Positions 33,868 to 43,278 of a DNA stretch of 64,000 bases are shown here, piece by piece. The translations under genes were made by a program, and so were the position numbers. Positions within the stretch are counted from its first letter, which is position 1, and each line of letters opens with the position of its first letter. Under the pieces are notes generated by a model. That model was not told where the DNA came from. It saw nothing but the letters and a program-made list of their open reading frames with translations, and did no database searches. This stretch comes from Elizabethkingia miricola (lineage in GTDB: Bacteria > Bacteroidota > Bacteroidia > Flavobacteriales > Weeksellaceae). The stretch covers positions 1 through 64,000 of the forward strand of contig NZ_LSGQ01000006.1 of NCBI RefSeq assembly GCF_001675285.1, written 5' to 3'.

Positions 33868-34482
33868 ATGGCGCTGTTAACAGATAGCAAAAAATTTAGC
33901 ATGTACAAAAAAAGAGTATCCGAGCTATTTTTTCCTGAAAATAAAATTGAGGATAACATTTTCAGGGAAGATTTTAAATACTTTATGGCTTTTGACTTTG
34001 ATTATATATATGAAGAAATATTTTTTGATGGAATAAAGCATTTTTTAAAAGATATCAATGAATCTGTTATATACTTTTATACCTTATCCCCTTCACAGGA
34101 AGAGTATTATTATAAACGATTCGGAAAGTACAGTACATTTGATATAAATACAAATCAGACATACGAAGATCTTTATGATAATCTTTATGAAGATCCAGGA
34201 GAAAATACTGGAAATTATGCGGGTGTTGTATCAAATGATGTTGTTTGGTTTTCTGATTCTAACGATTGGGCAATTGCCTGCTCCCGTGATTTAGAAATTG
34301 CTATTTGCGGTTTTACTACACTGAAAATGAAAAAACGATTTAAGGATTCTTTTAATAAAAATTTCGGCATATTTTCAACTATTGAGGAACATATAAATAA
34401 CTTAAACGATATGCTGTCTTTTAATGATGAACAATGGGTATATTATAATCAGATAATACATAATCATATCGACAAACACTAA
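33868..34482 (+). CDS. Hypothetical immunity-like protein, 204 residues
   Basis: A soluble acidic protein very rich in Asp, Glu, Phe and Tyr (FDFDYIYEEIFFDG; YEDLYDNLYEDPGE), with VVWFSDSNDWAIACSRDLEIAI in the middle. Size, acidity and neighbourhood resemble immunity proteins of polymorphic toxins, but no toxin is adjacent and I recognise no family. Base composition is more AT-rich than the surrounding housekeeping genes. Confidence 0.6.
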   Translation: MALLTDSKKFSMYKKRVSELFFPENKIEDNIFREDFKYFMAFDFDYIYEEIFFDGIKHFLKDINESVIYFYTLSPSQEEYYYKRFGKYSTFDINTNQTYEDLYDNLYEDPGENTGNYAGVVSNDVVWFSDSNDWAIACSRDLEIAICGFTTLKMKKRFKDSFNKNFGIFSTIEEHINNLNDMLSFNDEQWVYYNQIIHNHIDKH

Positions 34483-34508
34483 ATAATAACTATATTTTTT
34501 ATTAAAAA

Positions 34509-34799
34509 ATGGAAAATAAAAATTCAGCAGTAAATACACTGATAAAAAAATTGAGAAATGAAAATAGCATCAATTATACTATTGTTGATTTTTGGGACGC
34601 AGATATTACTGCTATAGGGCTTAAATTTGAGAATGTTTTATTTTACATTTCTACTTTTAATTATAATAACATTAATCAATACGATCTCATTTTGGAAGAC
34701 TGTGATACAGGTGAAATAATCGAAACAGAAAAAATTGTTTCGTATGAAAATCTAGTAAAAAAAATGAAGGACTATAATGGTAAATCTGATGCTTATTAA
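34509..34799 (+). CDS. Hypothetical small acidic protein, 96 residues
   Basis: An acidic alpha/beta protein (YTIVDFWDADITAIGLKFEN; NQYDLILEDCDTGEIIETEK) of immunity-protein size and character. It lies 26 bp after the 204-residue gene and 14 bp before the CPCC gene, so all are probably one transcript. The function is unknown. Confidence 0.6.
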   Translation: MENKNSAVNTLIKKLRNENSINYTIVDFWDADITAIGLKFENVLFYISTFNYNNINQYDLILEDCDTGEIIETEKIVSYENLVKKMKDYNGKSDAY

Positions 34800-34813
34800 A
34801 GAAACTAAAATTT

Positions 34814-35068
34814 ATGAAAGATTATATCTGCAGAATCTGTGGTTTTAATAATTACCCTGACAAATATTGGGAGAATGATTTACCTTCTTATATAATTTGT
34901 CCATGCTGTGGCTGTGAAGCCGGAAATGAAGATTATACTATAAGATCAGCAAAAGAACATAGAGCAATCTGGTTTGAGAAAAAAGAACAGTGGTTTAATC
35001 TATCACTAAAGCCTGGTAACTGGGATTTTTCTGAACAATTAAAAAGCATACCAGAGAAGTACAAGTAA
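34814..35068 (+). CDS. CPCC-motif zinc-ribbon-like small protein
   Basis: An 84-residue protein with paired cysteines (YICRICGF and IICPCCGCEAGNEDY) that probably bind zinc. It resembles the cysteine-rich CPCC proteins encoded in immunity and toxin islands. The C-terminal half (IWFEKKEQWFNLSLKPGNWDF) is aromatic. It ends the four-gene run and is followed by the second repeat-terminator. A decayed paralogue lies at 36451. Confidence 0.7.
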   Translation: MKDYICRICGFNNYPDKYWENDLPSYIICPCCGCEAGNEDYTIRSAKEHRAIWFEKKEQWFNLSLKPGNWDFSEQLKSIPEKYK

Positions 35069-35097
35069 TTTTGCTGCCGCATATTCAATTGATCAGA

Positions 35098-35139
35098 AAA
35101 CATATTACAAAGCTGCCTTTCCAGGCAGCTTTTTTTGAT
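35098..35139 (+). terminator. Terminator, copy 2 of a 42-bp repeat
   Basis: The same hairpin (35110-35131) and flanks as 33270-33311, with one base changed in the loop. It ends the four-gene immunity-like run. Confidence 0.9.
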
Positions 35140-35246
35140 CTCTTATACTTTATGTTCCACTATAAAAGTGACAAATCTAGAACTATACTCTCATCTTTTG
35201 TATCTCTTGTGAGTCAATAAACCAGATTGGTTATTTTTTTCAGTAA

Positions 35247-36158
35247 CTATGCAAATATCTCACTCACCAATTCCATATTTAACATCGCTCCGGCTAAATT
35301 GCCTGAACCAACAGCAAGAGCAACAGAGCGCATCATCGAAGTACTATCTCCACAGGCAAACACTCCGGGAACATTTGTTCTTTGCATACTGTCTACCTGA
35401 ATATACCCCTGTTCAGTTAACTCACATCCCAGCTGCTCTGCGATATCACAATTCTGTATAAATGGTATAGCAGCATATACGGCTTTAAAGTTCATTTTTG
35501 TTCCGTCCTCAAAAACAATATTATCAACATGACCGTTCATATGTTCAATTTCTGTAATATTCTTCTCTATCACAGGGATATTATGTCTTTCCAATCTTGC
35601 TCTTTGTTCCGCATCAAAATCTGCAGGACCAGATGTTAAGATTGTAAGGTCTTTCGTCAGGTTATTGATTAGAGAAGCCATGTGAACAGCCCTGTCACTG
35701 TTGGCTATAATTCCTGTTTTTTCATTACGGTATTCGTATCCGTGACAATAAGGACAATGGATTACAGAAATACCCCATGATTCGGAAAATCCTTTTATAT
35801 CTGGCATTATATCTTTTATTCCTGCTGCTAGAATAAGCTTTCGGCTACTGAACTCTTCTCCGGTATTAGTCGTTATGATAAATCCGGCATCTATTTTTTT
35901 TCCTTTCACAACTTCGCCTTCATAAAACTGTACAGTCGGATATTGTTTTACCTGCTCTTTTGCCATCTGAGATATTTCCTGAGGCGTTTTACCATCATGC
36001 GTCAGAAAGTTATGTGAATGTGGGGTCTGACGATTGCAAGGCTTTCCGCCATCTATTATTAATACATTTCGCAAAGAGCGCCCCAGACTCATCGCAGATG
36101 ATAATCCGGCATAACTACCGCCAATGATAATAACGTCGAATACTATATCTGTTTTCAT
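35247..36158 (-). CDS. Thioredoxin-reductase-like FAD/NAD(P) oxidoreductase
   Basis: A 303-residue pyridine-nucleotide-disulfide oxidoreductase. It has the FAD-binding GGSYAGLSSAMSLGRS motif near residue 12, the redox pair CPYCHGYEYR (about 136) and a C-terminal FAD motif GVFACGDST. The NAD(P) loop normally reading GxGxxA is altered (GIIANSDRAVHMAS), so it is a TrxB-like protein rather than true TrxB. It is a single leftward gene among rightward small genes. Confidence 0.88.
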   Translation of the reverse strand: MKTDIVFDVIIIGGSYAGLSSAMSLGRSLRNVLIIDGGKPCNRQTPHSHNFLTHDGKTPQEISQMAKEQVKQYPTVQFYEGEVVKGKKIDAGFIITTNTGEEFSSRKLILAAGIKDIMPDIKGFSESWGISVIHCPYCHGYEYRNEKTGIIANSDRAVHMASLINNLTKDLTILTSGPADFDAEQRARLERHNIPVIEKNITEIEHMNGHVDNIVFEDGTKMNFKAVYAAIPFIQNCDIAEQLGCELTEQGYIQVDSMQRTNVPGVFACGDSTSMMRSVALAVGSGNLAGAMLNMELVSEIFA

Positions 36159-36450
36159 GTTTTTCTTTATTTAATTGTTTTGTTACTGCAAAAGTAATTA
36201 ATACCGCCACTAACGCAACCAAGTATCATTAACGAAATATTAATTTCTATTATTGATAATATATATATTCATACTTGAATTATAAACTTAATCTAAGTTT
36301 AAATACAACTATTTATTACTCAACGTAAGTCTATTAGATAGAACGACAATATTTTAAATAAAATTTTATAATACTTTCCACTAATCAAGTAAATTTACTA
36401 CGACAATAAAAGACAAAAAAATAATACAAAGTTGTATTAGTAAAACAATT

Positions 36451-36681
36451 ATGAAAGATTATATCTGTAAAGTTTATGGTTTCAATAATTATTCTTGTAG
36501 ATTTTGGAAACATACTATGCCAGAATATATCATTTGTTTATGCTGTTGCTGTGAGGCGGGAAATGGAGATTATACTGTAGAATCTATAAAAGAATATAAA
36601 AAAAGTGGTTTAATGGATCATTAAAATCAAACACCTGGAATTTCCTTGAATAATTGGGGAATATTCCTGAAAATATAAGTA
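36451..36681 (+). pseudogene. Decayed copy of the CPCC-motif gene
   Basis: The reading frame starts MKDYICKVYGFNNYS and continues with EYIICLCCCCEAGNGDYTVESIKEY, clearly homologous to the gene at 34814. A small deletion after the EYK codons shifts the frame, so translation stops 58 codons in. The C-terminal half remains recognisable in the next frame (WFNGSLKSNTWNFLE, a stop, then LGNIPEN). Two zinc-ligand cysteines have also changed. It is a dead duplicate, or a very short variant at best. Confidence 0.75.
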
Positions 36682-36732
36682 ACTCCAACTAGACTACTCA
36701 TTTTAATCACCAATAAAAAATAATAACCTCCA

Positions 36733-37230
36733 ATGAAAATATCATTGTTAATGCAACACAGCAACAAAACCAGGATTATATCCTCATTTCTGTTACTGAT
36801 ATTAATAATTCAATGTAAAAGAAAAGAAATAACAACGAATACCTCAAAAATTAAAAAAATACAATATGTAGGCTTCCATACAGGAAGGAGGCTAGGAAAG
36901 GAAAATCAGCAAAAAGTCTTTGGTAAATGGAAATTTTCACATATCCATTTTATGAATGACACAAAGAATACAGAAAAGAGAATCAGCATCAATGAAAATA
37001 TTGTTATTAATGAACTTGGCATTTTCAATGCTAAAGACCAAAGTATAGCCTGGACACATATGACTATCGGAACATATAAATTTATAACTCTTGATTCTCT
37101 GAATACATCTTATTACGTACGCACATTTAATGATAAAAAGATGGTTATGCAAAATTCATTACTAAGAGCAGTGAATCATAAAATTACAAAAGAACGAGCT
37201 AGTGCTTACCTTGTATTTATAAGAGAATAA
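36733..37230 (+). CDS. Hypothetical lipoprotein
   Basis: A 165-residue protein with signal and lipobox LIIQC (Cys about 28) after a short N-terminal extension. The mature domain contains KVFGKWKFSHIHFMND and KFITLDSLNTSYYVRTF, a small beta-barrel-like pattern. I recognise no family. It follows the decayed CPCC copy and ends just before a leftward terminator. Confidence 0.6.
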   Translation: MKISLLMQHSNKTRIISSFLLLILIIQCKRKEITTNTSKIKKIQYVGFHTGRRLGKENQQKVFGKWKFSHIHFMNDTKNTEKRISINENIVINELGIFNAKDQSIAWTHMTIGTYKFITLDSLNTSYYVRTFNDKKMVMQNSLLRAVNHKITKERASAYLVFIRE

Positions 37231-37243
37231 ACTACCCTATAAT

Positions 37244-37271
37244 AAAACCAGCAACCTCTGGAGATTGCTGG
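37244..37271 (-). terminator. Terminator of the sphingomyelinase gene
   Basis: CCAGCAA (37248-37254) pairs with TTGCTGG (37265-37271). On the minus strand TTTTATT follows. Confidence 0.85.
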
Positions 37272-37305
37272 CTGATTTCTTATTTCTCACACTGTTTCGA
37301 GTGCC

Positions 37306-38892
37306 TTACCAGCTAACCGGAGTAGTGTTATTGAACTTAACTTCAAATTGCTCTGAATTTCCTGCAGAAGTACCATTCAGGTAAAGCCAGTCTGTTCCAC
37401 TTTTATTATACACCTGAAGATAATAAGCATTTCCCGCTGATGTATAATCTCTGAAAGCCACAATATCGCCGTCTTCAATACTAGCTGAAGTATTTCCGTT
37501 TTTCTTTTTAATCAGTACCAGCTCCAGATTTTTGAGTGATTTCCCAAACTTTGGAAAATAGTAATAGGCACCGCCGTTCAGAAGTTCCCAATACCAGAAA
37601 TTATTAATACGCTCACTGGTTTCTACACGTACTTTTCCCGCCTTCAGATCAAAATAATTGCCACCATCAGTATTCACCAGATTAAACCAGGTATTCTCAT
37701 CCGGTACAGTTGCCGAAACCTTTAACCAATCATCTGTTTTCGATAAGTTTGTTGAGATATATTTACCGGTTTTCACAGACTTTAGCGATACCTTATCATA
37801 CTTCCTGAACTTTAGACTGCTTTTAGGAGTTACCTCATCCGAATAAATATTTCCCTCCACAGGATAGTGATCGGAATAATCTGTCCAGTAGTATTTATCC
37901 TGAGTAAGATTGGTATAACTCATAAGATTAGAGCTTACAGGATCAAAAACAAAATTTTGCCATACAGGCGGAAGTAAATGATCATTAGATACAAAAATAT
38001 AATCGAGATATTCCTGCTTATTCGCCGGATATGGATAATGGTAAGCTGCCATAGTATTGGTCTTTGTATCCCAGGTAGATGGAAGTCCTTTATAAACTGG
38101 CGCAGAGACATTCAGCAGGCTCAACATTTTCGGGTATTCAGATGTATCCTTGATAATATTAAAATCCCCACCATAGATTAACATCTCATCCTTTGGAATT
38201 TTCAGATTGTCAACATAAGTTTTTATAACTTTTAACTGATTTTCCCGGATTTGTACTTCACTTCCTTTACATCCAGGCTGTGTAGACTGCAGGTGGGTAG
38301 CAATAAAATGTACAGGTTTATTATCTTTCAGTATACGGACATATACAAAACCTTTCAGTGCCAATCCATCAGCGTCACATCCTTTAGGGAAGATATACTG
38401 ATCCATATATTCAATAGGGTGTTTGCTGGCAATCATAACTCCTCCGTTTTCAAATCCACCAGATATAATCTCACGCCAGTCACCAAGCGTATTATTCCAT
38501 CCTTGTTTAGTCTGTCCCAAAACCGGTGTAAGATAAGGGTAGTTAGCGGAGAGTTTTTTACGCAGACTTGTACAGGCTGTATTGTCAAAACATTCCTGTA
38601 ATAGCAGGACATCATAGTTTTTAATAAAGTCAGCATCACCAAGTTTTTCGGCTCTTGCATTTTGTGACCATTGAGTTGTAGAAGCAACTGCAATATCTCT
38701 TAATAAAAAGGTATTATAGCTGAGTACTTTGATCCGACTTCCTCCAAGTTGGGAAAATTCATTGATTTTCTGAGTGCTTTTAGCTTCAGCATCATGATCT
38801 CTGAGCAAAGTTTGTTCCTGTCTGCAGGAAACAAAAAACAGAACAGTTAGTAATAACAAAAACCAATAAGGTTTGCGATTGAGATAATTCAT
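37306..38892 (-). CDS. Secreted sphingomyelin phosphodiesterase (sphingomyelinase C)
   Basis: A 528-residue enzyme with a lipoprotein-like signal (FFVSC). The DNase I-like phosphodiesterase domain (about 50-350) has the neutral sphingomyelinase motifs: LSYNTFLL, metal-binding Glu in LLLQECFD, FIATHLQST, GGDFNI, YLDYIFV and catalytic His in SDHYPVEG. About 170 residues follow (SLKSVKTGKYISTN and FEVKF), resembling a lectin-like accessory domain. It hydrolyses sphingomyelin to ceramide and phosphocholine and can lyse host membranes. It is next to a PI-PLC and a TonB receptor, suggesting phospholipid-derived nutrient capture. Confidence 0.92.
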   Translation of the reverse strand: MNYLNRKPYWFLLLLTVLFFVSCRQEQTLLRDHDAEAKSTQKINEFSQLGGSRIKVLSYNTFLLRDIAVASTTQWSQNARAEKLGDADFIKNYDVLLLQECFDNTACTSLRKKLSANYPYLTPVLGQTKQGWNNTLGDWREIISGGFENGGVMIASKHPIEYMDQYIFPKGCDADGLALKGFVYVRILKDNKPVHFIATHLQSTQPGCKGSEVQIRENQLKVIKTYVDNLKIPKDEMLIYGGDFNIIKDTSEYPKMLSLLNVSAPVYKGLPSTWDTKTNTMAAYHYPYPANKQEYLDYIFVSNDHLLPPVWQNFVFDPVSSNLMSYTNLTQDKYYWTDYSDHYPVEGNIYSDEVTPKSSLKFRKYDKVSLKSVKTGKYISTNLSKTDDWLKVSATVPDENTWFNLVNTDGGNYFDLKAGKVRVETSERINNFWYWELLNGGAYYYFPKFGKSLKNLELVLIKKKNGNTSASIEDGDIVAFRDYTSAGNAYYLQVYNKSGTDWLYLNGTSAGNSEQFEVKFNNTTPVSW

Positions 38893-39056
38893 ATTATAAT
38901 ATTAATTGTGATTGGTGTATACGTTTTTTCAAAAAACTTTCCCGCAAAAATAATTAGAATACTGACCTGCAATCGTTTACCACTACATATTTAATTATTT
39001 CTTCATACAGGCTTAACATTAGCATAGCATTACCCAAAGTCACGTAGATCCATATT

Positions 39057-39088
39057 ATAAAACCAGCAGCTATATAAAGCTGCTGGTT
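39057..39088 (-). terminator. Terminator of the PI-PLC gene
   Basis: AACCAGCAGC and GCTGCTGGTT pair (39061-39088). On the minus strand TTTATAATAT follows. Confidence 0.88.
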
Positions 39089-39109
39089 TGGGAAATCTGA
39101 ATCAATAAT

Positions 39110-40291
39110 CTATCTGCATGAAGAATTAATCGGATTGTTAATATACCCCTCTCCTTTTGGTGGCTGTACAAAATAGGAGGTTCCATATGTATTTCCTGGA
39201 TGGAAAAAATCGGTAGATATAACCTGTGCTCCACTACTAAAAGCAGCTTTAGAGCGTGTAAAATCATTCATCTTGGCTTCATAGGTTTCTATATCAGATC
39301 TTGTTCTTACCATAAAACCTTTTTTAACCATTTCCTGAATTTCTTTTTGTCTTACAATAGCATTATCCAGCAGTATGAAAGCCGCAAAATCATCATCCGG
39401 TTCGCTATTCAGGAACATAACGCGATTTTGAAGACTACCGTTTATCAGGTATGGATTATGCTTGGACGAAAGTGTCCCTGCGCTTCCGGGTAGCAACATA
39501 AAGATAAACTTACCTTTGCTGTCACTTAGTTTTGGCCAGTTATTGTGGGTTACAGCTTCTTTCAGGCTTGCATATTTACCCTGAACACTTGCAGGAGTAA
39601 TAATTTTATCCTTACCCAGATACTGTAAAATCTCTTTATCCAGATCGTCATAGGCTTCCTTATCAAAAGGCAAAACCTTGGTACTATTAGAAAAAATTGG
39701 AAATCCTGAATCCTTGGCTTCTACCATAATAAAAACAGGTGTATGCCCGGAATGAGCATCGGACCAGCTGCGCAGTGCTACAAGTGCATCTTTCAGGGTC
39801 GGATAATGTGATCTGAAGTCGATATCAGCCATATGCAAAACTTTGAATCCTGGCTGATCCAATCCTTTTGTATTATGAGGCGCCAAATTAGTAATACCTT
39901 TTTCTTTTAATATCTGATAAGCAGCCGGAGTACTGAATCTGCCACCATCCGGATCATAGTATACATCAAGTTCCAAACCTCTCAGATTAGCATTCAGCTG
40001 CTCTGTAAAATCCGGATGGTTATAATTAAGTCCTTCTTTTATATTGAAATCATACGGGTGGTATTCTTTGAACTTCGCTTTCTGCTCCTCAGACATACTG
40101 CTGCCAAATTTCTGCATCAGCCCGCTAATAATTGGTGATGCCATATCCAGTACTTTAGGATCTGCTGGTTGCGCATACGAATTATGCGTCCCGACAACCT
40201 GTATCTGATTAATCTTAAGGTTTTGGCATTTGTCCTGTGCCTGCATTAGCGCTGCCATACAAAATGCAGCGGTATATATATACTTTTTCAT
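39110..40291 (-). CDS. Secreted phosphatidylinositol-specific phospholipase C-like protein
   Basis: A 393-residue exported protein (signal ending ALMQAQ) with a TIM-barrel PLC fold. The catalytic histidine is in VVGTHNSYAQ, the metal/acid cluster in LRGLELDVYYDPDGG, and a later HMADIDFRSHYPTLKDAL and VFIMVEAKD follow, as in calcium-dependent Streptomyces-type PI-PLCs. It would cleave phosphatidylinositol or GPI anchors. It lies 20 bp after the TonB receptor gene, so the two are cotranscribed. Confidence 0.88.
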   Translation of the reverse strand: MKKYIYTAAFCMAALMQAQDKCQNLKINQIQVVGTHNSYAQPADPKVLDMASPIISGLMQKFGSSMSEEQKAKFKEYHPYDFNIKEGLNYNHPDFTEQLNANLRGLELDVYYDPDGGRFSTPAAYQILKEKGITNLAPHNTKGLDQPGFKVLHMADIDFRSHYPTLKDALVALRSWSDAHSGHTPVFIMVEAKDSGFPIFSNSTKVLPFDKEAYDDLDKEILQYLGKDKIITPASVQGKYASLKEAVTHNNWPKLSDSKGKFIFMLLPGSAGTLSSKHNPYLINGSLQNRVMFLNSEPDDDFAAFILLDNAIVRQKEIQEMVKKGFMVRTRSDIETYEAKMNDFTRSKAAFSSGAQVISTDFFHPGNTYGTSYFVQPPKGEGYINNPINSSCR

Positions 40292-40311
40292 ATAAATAAA
40301 ATTGTTTCTGA

Positions 40312-43152
40312 CTAAAAATTGAAATTGATCCCCATCTGTCCTCTGATTCCTGAGTAAGAGATGTTTTCAACACGGCTCTTTACGCCCATATAATAGCGGT
40401 TGGGTTCATTGAAAATATTGTTAAGTTCTATAAACAGACGAATATTTTTATTAATACTATAGGATGCAGAAGCATCTACCGTGAAGTTTTTATCAAAATA
40501 CTGGTAATGGTCCGGCCCAGCTGCAGCTCTTACTTCGCTCACGTAGTTTCCTTTATAATTTCCTGCAAAGCGCAGCATAAATTTGCTGGTTTCGTAAAAT
40601 AATATAGCATTGAATATATGCTTCGCCTGATTAGGGATAGTAGCCGTCATAGTGCCCGTCTGTTTTCCGTTTTCATATACAGGCATCCTCATTTTGGATG
40701 TGATATAGGTATAATTTCCTTCAAAACCCAGGTTCTTTAAAAATCCGGGAAGGCCTTCAAAACGTTTAGAGATCCCTGCTTCAAAACCAAAAAGGCTGGC
40801 ACCTTCCAGGTTTTTGGGAGAAGTAAATGTATAAGGCCTGCCTCCAACATCCACAATAGACTGATCTTTGTAAATAAGATTGGTAATATCTTTATAAAAA
40901 ACTCCCGCTGTAACAAGATCCAGTTTGCCAAAGTAGTTTTCAAACATCAGGTCAAAATTGTTTGAAAATGTAGGCTCCAGTTTGGTATTTCCCTGATTGA
41001 CTGTATTGGTGATATCATTGATAATAGTCCCCGGATTAAGATCATTGAAATCTGGTCTTGCAAACGAACGGGTATAAGCTGCCCGAAGAATACGATCTTT
41101 ACTTAGGTTCCATTTTACATTGACCATCGGAAGGACTACATTATAAGTTTTACTATCCTTTATATCCTCTGCTTTATCCGCAACGACTTTCTTTCCCCAG
41201 AATGTAATATCATTATATTCATTTCTAACCCCTCCCAACAACTGAAAATTGTCAGTAATTTTCCAGGTTCCCATTATATAAGTCCCCCACACATTTTCTG
41301 TACCACGGTAAGAACTTGTAAGATTGGAATTACTGTCTTTTTTACTTACCTGCATCAGCCCCAAACGGTTTTGTGTTGCAGCATCATACATGCTATCGAT
41401 TTGTCCATTGGTAATCTGATCGATAATAACAGCATTATACGGGTTGCCCAGGGGATTCATAAAACCTCCTTTATATGGGAATCCTTCGCGCTCCAATTGA
41501 TTCATATAAGTAACAGGGCTACCCGGAATTCCTAATGAAGATTTGGGCATCCATACCAATACACTGGCATCTACTACTTTTTCTTTATTTGCATATTTTG
41601 TCCCAAACTTTAACTCAAAATTATCCGATACCTTATACTTTACATCTGCTTGTCCTCTTAAATCTGTTTCGCTGTTATGATTCTGGCTAAGAATTACCTG
41701 GTTTAGCCTCAACTGATCTGCTGCAATTGGTTTTTGCTGATGTGGCAATGTATAATCACCTGTATCTCCAATGCCATCCGGAGCATCCATTGCCATATAT
41801 TTTCTGCCATCTGCAGATAGATTTCCGTACGTCATTGGCTGGATAAAATTAACAATAGGGTATCCCCGCTCCGATTTCTCGAGATTATTCGGTGAGTCGA
41901 ATCTGAACTCTGAACGTGCTTTTGATAACGACCAGGTAATTTCCATACGCTGACCAGCCTGATGACTCCCGCCTAATTCCATAGAATACAGATCCGTGAG
42001 ATAATCTGCATGTCTTGCCTGAAGTGTTACATTTTTATTATCAAAATTGAAATAAGTTTCCCGAACAGACTGCCCGTCTTTATATTGACTATATAAACCT
42101 CTTATATATAACTTGTTCCGGCTGTCGATCTCATAGTCCATTCCCATATTAAAACCCAAAGTTCTTCTGTTGGCCAGATAATCCCGAAGTTGTAACTGAT
42201 TAACAGAATAAGAAGCGGTTTTATCAGCAAGTCCGTAATTGAAGATATTCCTCATCTGGTCTATAGCAGTAGAGCGTTCCCAGATTACAGCAGAAGTAAT
42301 AAATTTCAGTTTATTGGTAATCTTATTTCCATAGACCACAGAAGCATTATAAGTCGGAGATTTAGCCATATTAACGTATCCGCTGGCAGCACTTACTGCT
42401 AAAACTTCTTTATTAGGTGATGTTTTGGTAATAAAATCTATATGTCCCCCGATAGCATCACCATCAAGATCTGGTGTAAGCGCTTTGGACAAACGTACAT
42501 TCTGAATTAGCTCCGATGGAAAAATATCCATCTGTATTCCACGGTTAGCATTGTCACCGCTGGCACTGGGCATTCTGTTTCCATTGAGTGTAGAAGCTGT
42601 CCATTGTATAGGTGTTCCTCTTACAGCAACAAAACGTCCCTCGCCCATATCCCGTTCAATAGATACACCCTGCATTCGCTGTACAGCATCGGCAGCATTA
42701 CGATCCGGCAATTTTCCAATAGCATCTGCAGAAAGAACTTCTGTGATTGTATTGGAATTCTTTTTCATGGTAATAGCTCTGGCTTGAGAAGCTTTGTATA
42801 CGCTGGTAACAACAACTCCCTGAATATTATTCTCTTTAACTTTTGTACCACCTAACTTAATCAGTCCTAAACTTACCGGAGTGGTTCCCGAAATTGTAAA
42901 AGGAACGGAAAGATTGTCATAGCCTTTATATTCTATAATCAGTTTGTAAGATCCGTCCGGAATATTATTCAGAATAAAGGAACCATCTATATTAGAGGTT
43001 ATGCGTTCCTGCCTGTTTTCTATATATACCAAGGCATTGGGAAGGTTACCTTCATTATCTGTTACAGTTCCGCTGACGGAGGTCTGGGCAAAAGCAAAAG
43101 AACCTAAAAAGAAAAATGCAGCTTTCGTTATCAAAAGTCTTTTTCGTGTCAT
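40312..43152 (-). CDS. TonB-dependent receptor linked to phospholipase
   Basis: The start at MTRKRLLITK (43152) opens a proper signal peptide and gives 946 residues. A carboxypeptidase-like domain (VSGTVTDNEGNLPNALVYIEN) is followed by a plug (ADAIGKLPDRNAADAVQRMQ; FVAVRGTPIQWTASTLNGNR; DLDGDAIGGHIDF), a pattern typical of the IroE/CirA-like receptor branch. The barrel ends MGINFNF. Its operon partner is the PI-PLC, so a phospholipid head-group product is a likely import substrate. Confidence 0.92.
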   Translation of the reverse strand: MTRKRLLITKAAFFFLGSFAFAQTSVSGTVTDNEGNLPNALVYIENRQERITSNIDGSFILNNIPDGSYKLIIEYKGYDNLSVPFTISGTTPVSLGLIKLGGTKVKENNIQGVVVTSVYKASQARAITMKKNSNTITEVLSADAIGKLPDRNAADAVQRMQGVSIERDMGEGRFVAVRGTPIQWTASTLNGNRMPSASGDNANRGIQMDIFPSELIQNVRLSKALTPDLDGDAIGGHIDFITKTSPNKEVLAVSAASGYVNMAKSPTYNASVVYGNKITNKLKFITSAVIWERSTAIDQMRNIFNYGLADKTASYSVNQLQLRDYLANRRTLGFNMGMDYEIDSRNKLYIRGLYSQYKDGQSVRETYFNFDNKNVTLQARHADYLTDLYSMELGGSHQAGQRMEITWSLSKARSEFRFDSPNNLEKSERGYPIVNFIQPMTYGNLSADGRKYMAMDAPDGIGDTGDYTLPHQQKPIAADQLRLNQVILSQNHNSETDLRGQADVKYKVSDNFELKFGTKYANKEKVVDASVLVWMPKSSLGIPGSPVTYMNQLEREGFPYKGGFMNPLGNPYNAVIIDQITNGQIDSMYDAATQNRLGLMQVSKKDSNSNLTSSYRGTENVWGTYIMGTWKITDNFQLLGGVRNEYNDITFWGKKVVADKAEDIKDSKTYNVVLPMVNVKWNLSKDRILRAAYTRSFARPDFNDLNPGTIINDITNTVNQGNTKLEPTFSNNFDLMFENYFGKLDLVTAGVFYKDITNLIYKDQSIVDVGGRPYTFTSPKNLEGASLFGFEAGISKRFEGLPGFLKNLGFEGNYTYITSKMRMPVYENGKQTGTMTATIPNQAKHIFNAILFYETSKFMLRFAGNYKGNYVSEVRAAAGPDHYQYFDKNFTVDASASYSINKNIRLFIELNNIFNEPNRYYMGVKSRVENISYSGIRGQMGINFNF

Positions 43153-43237
43153 CTTCGTAAAATTTTGCACAAAGATGTCTGTCCACCCCAAAATTTTAGT
43201 TCATTAAAATTTCATACAACTAAAATCCGAAAACTCC

Positions 43238-43263
43238 AAAAACAAATCACTGAACATCAGTGA
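43238..43263 (-). terminator. Terminator of the AraC-type gene
   Basis: TCACTGA and TCAGTGA pair around a 3-base loop (43247-43263). The minus strand continues TTTGTTTTT. Confidence 0.75.
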
Positions 43264-43278
43264 GTTACAAATATTAAA

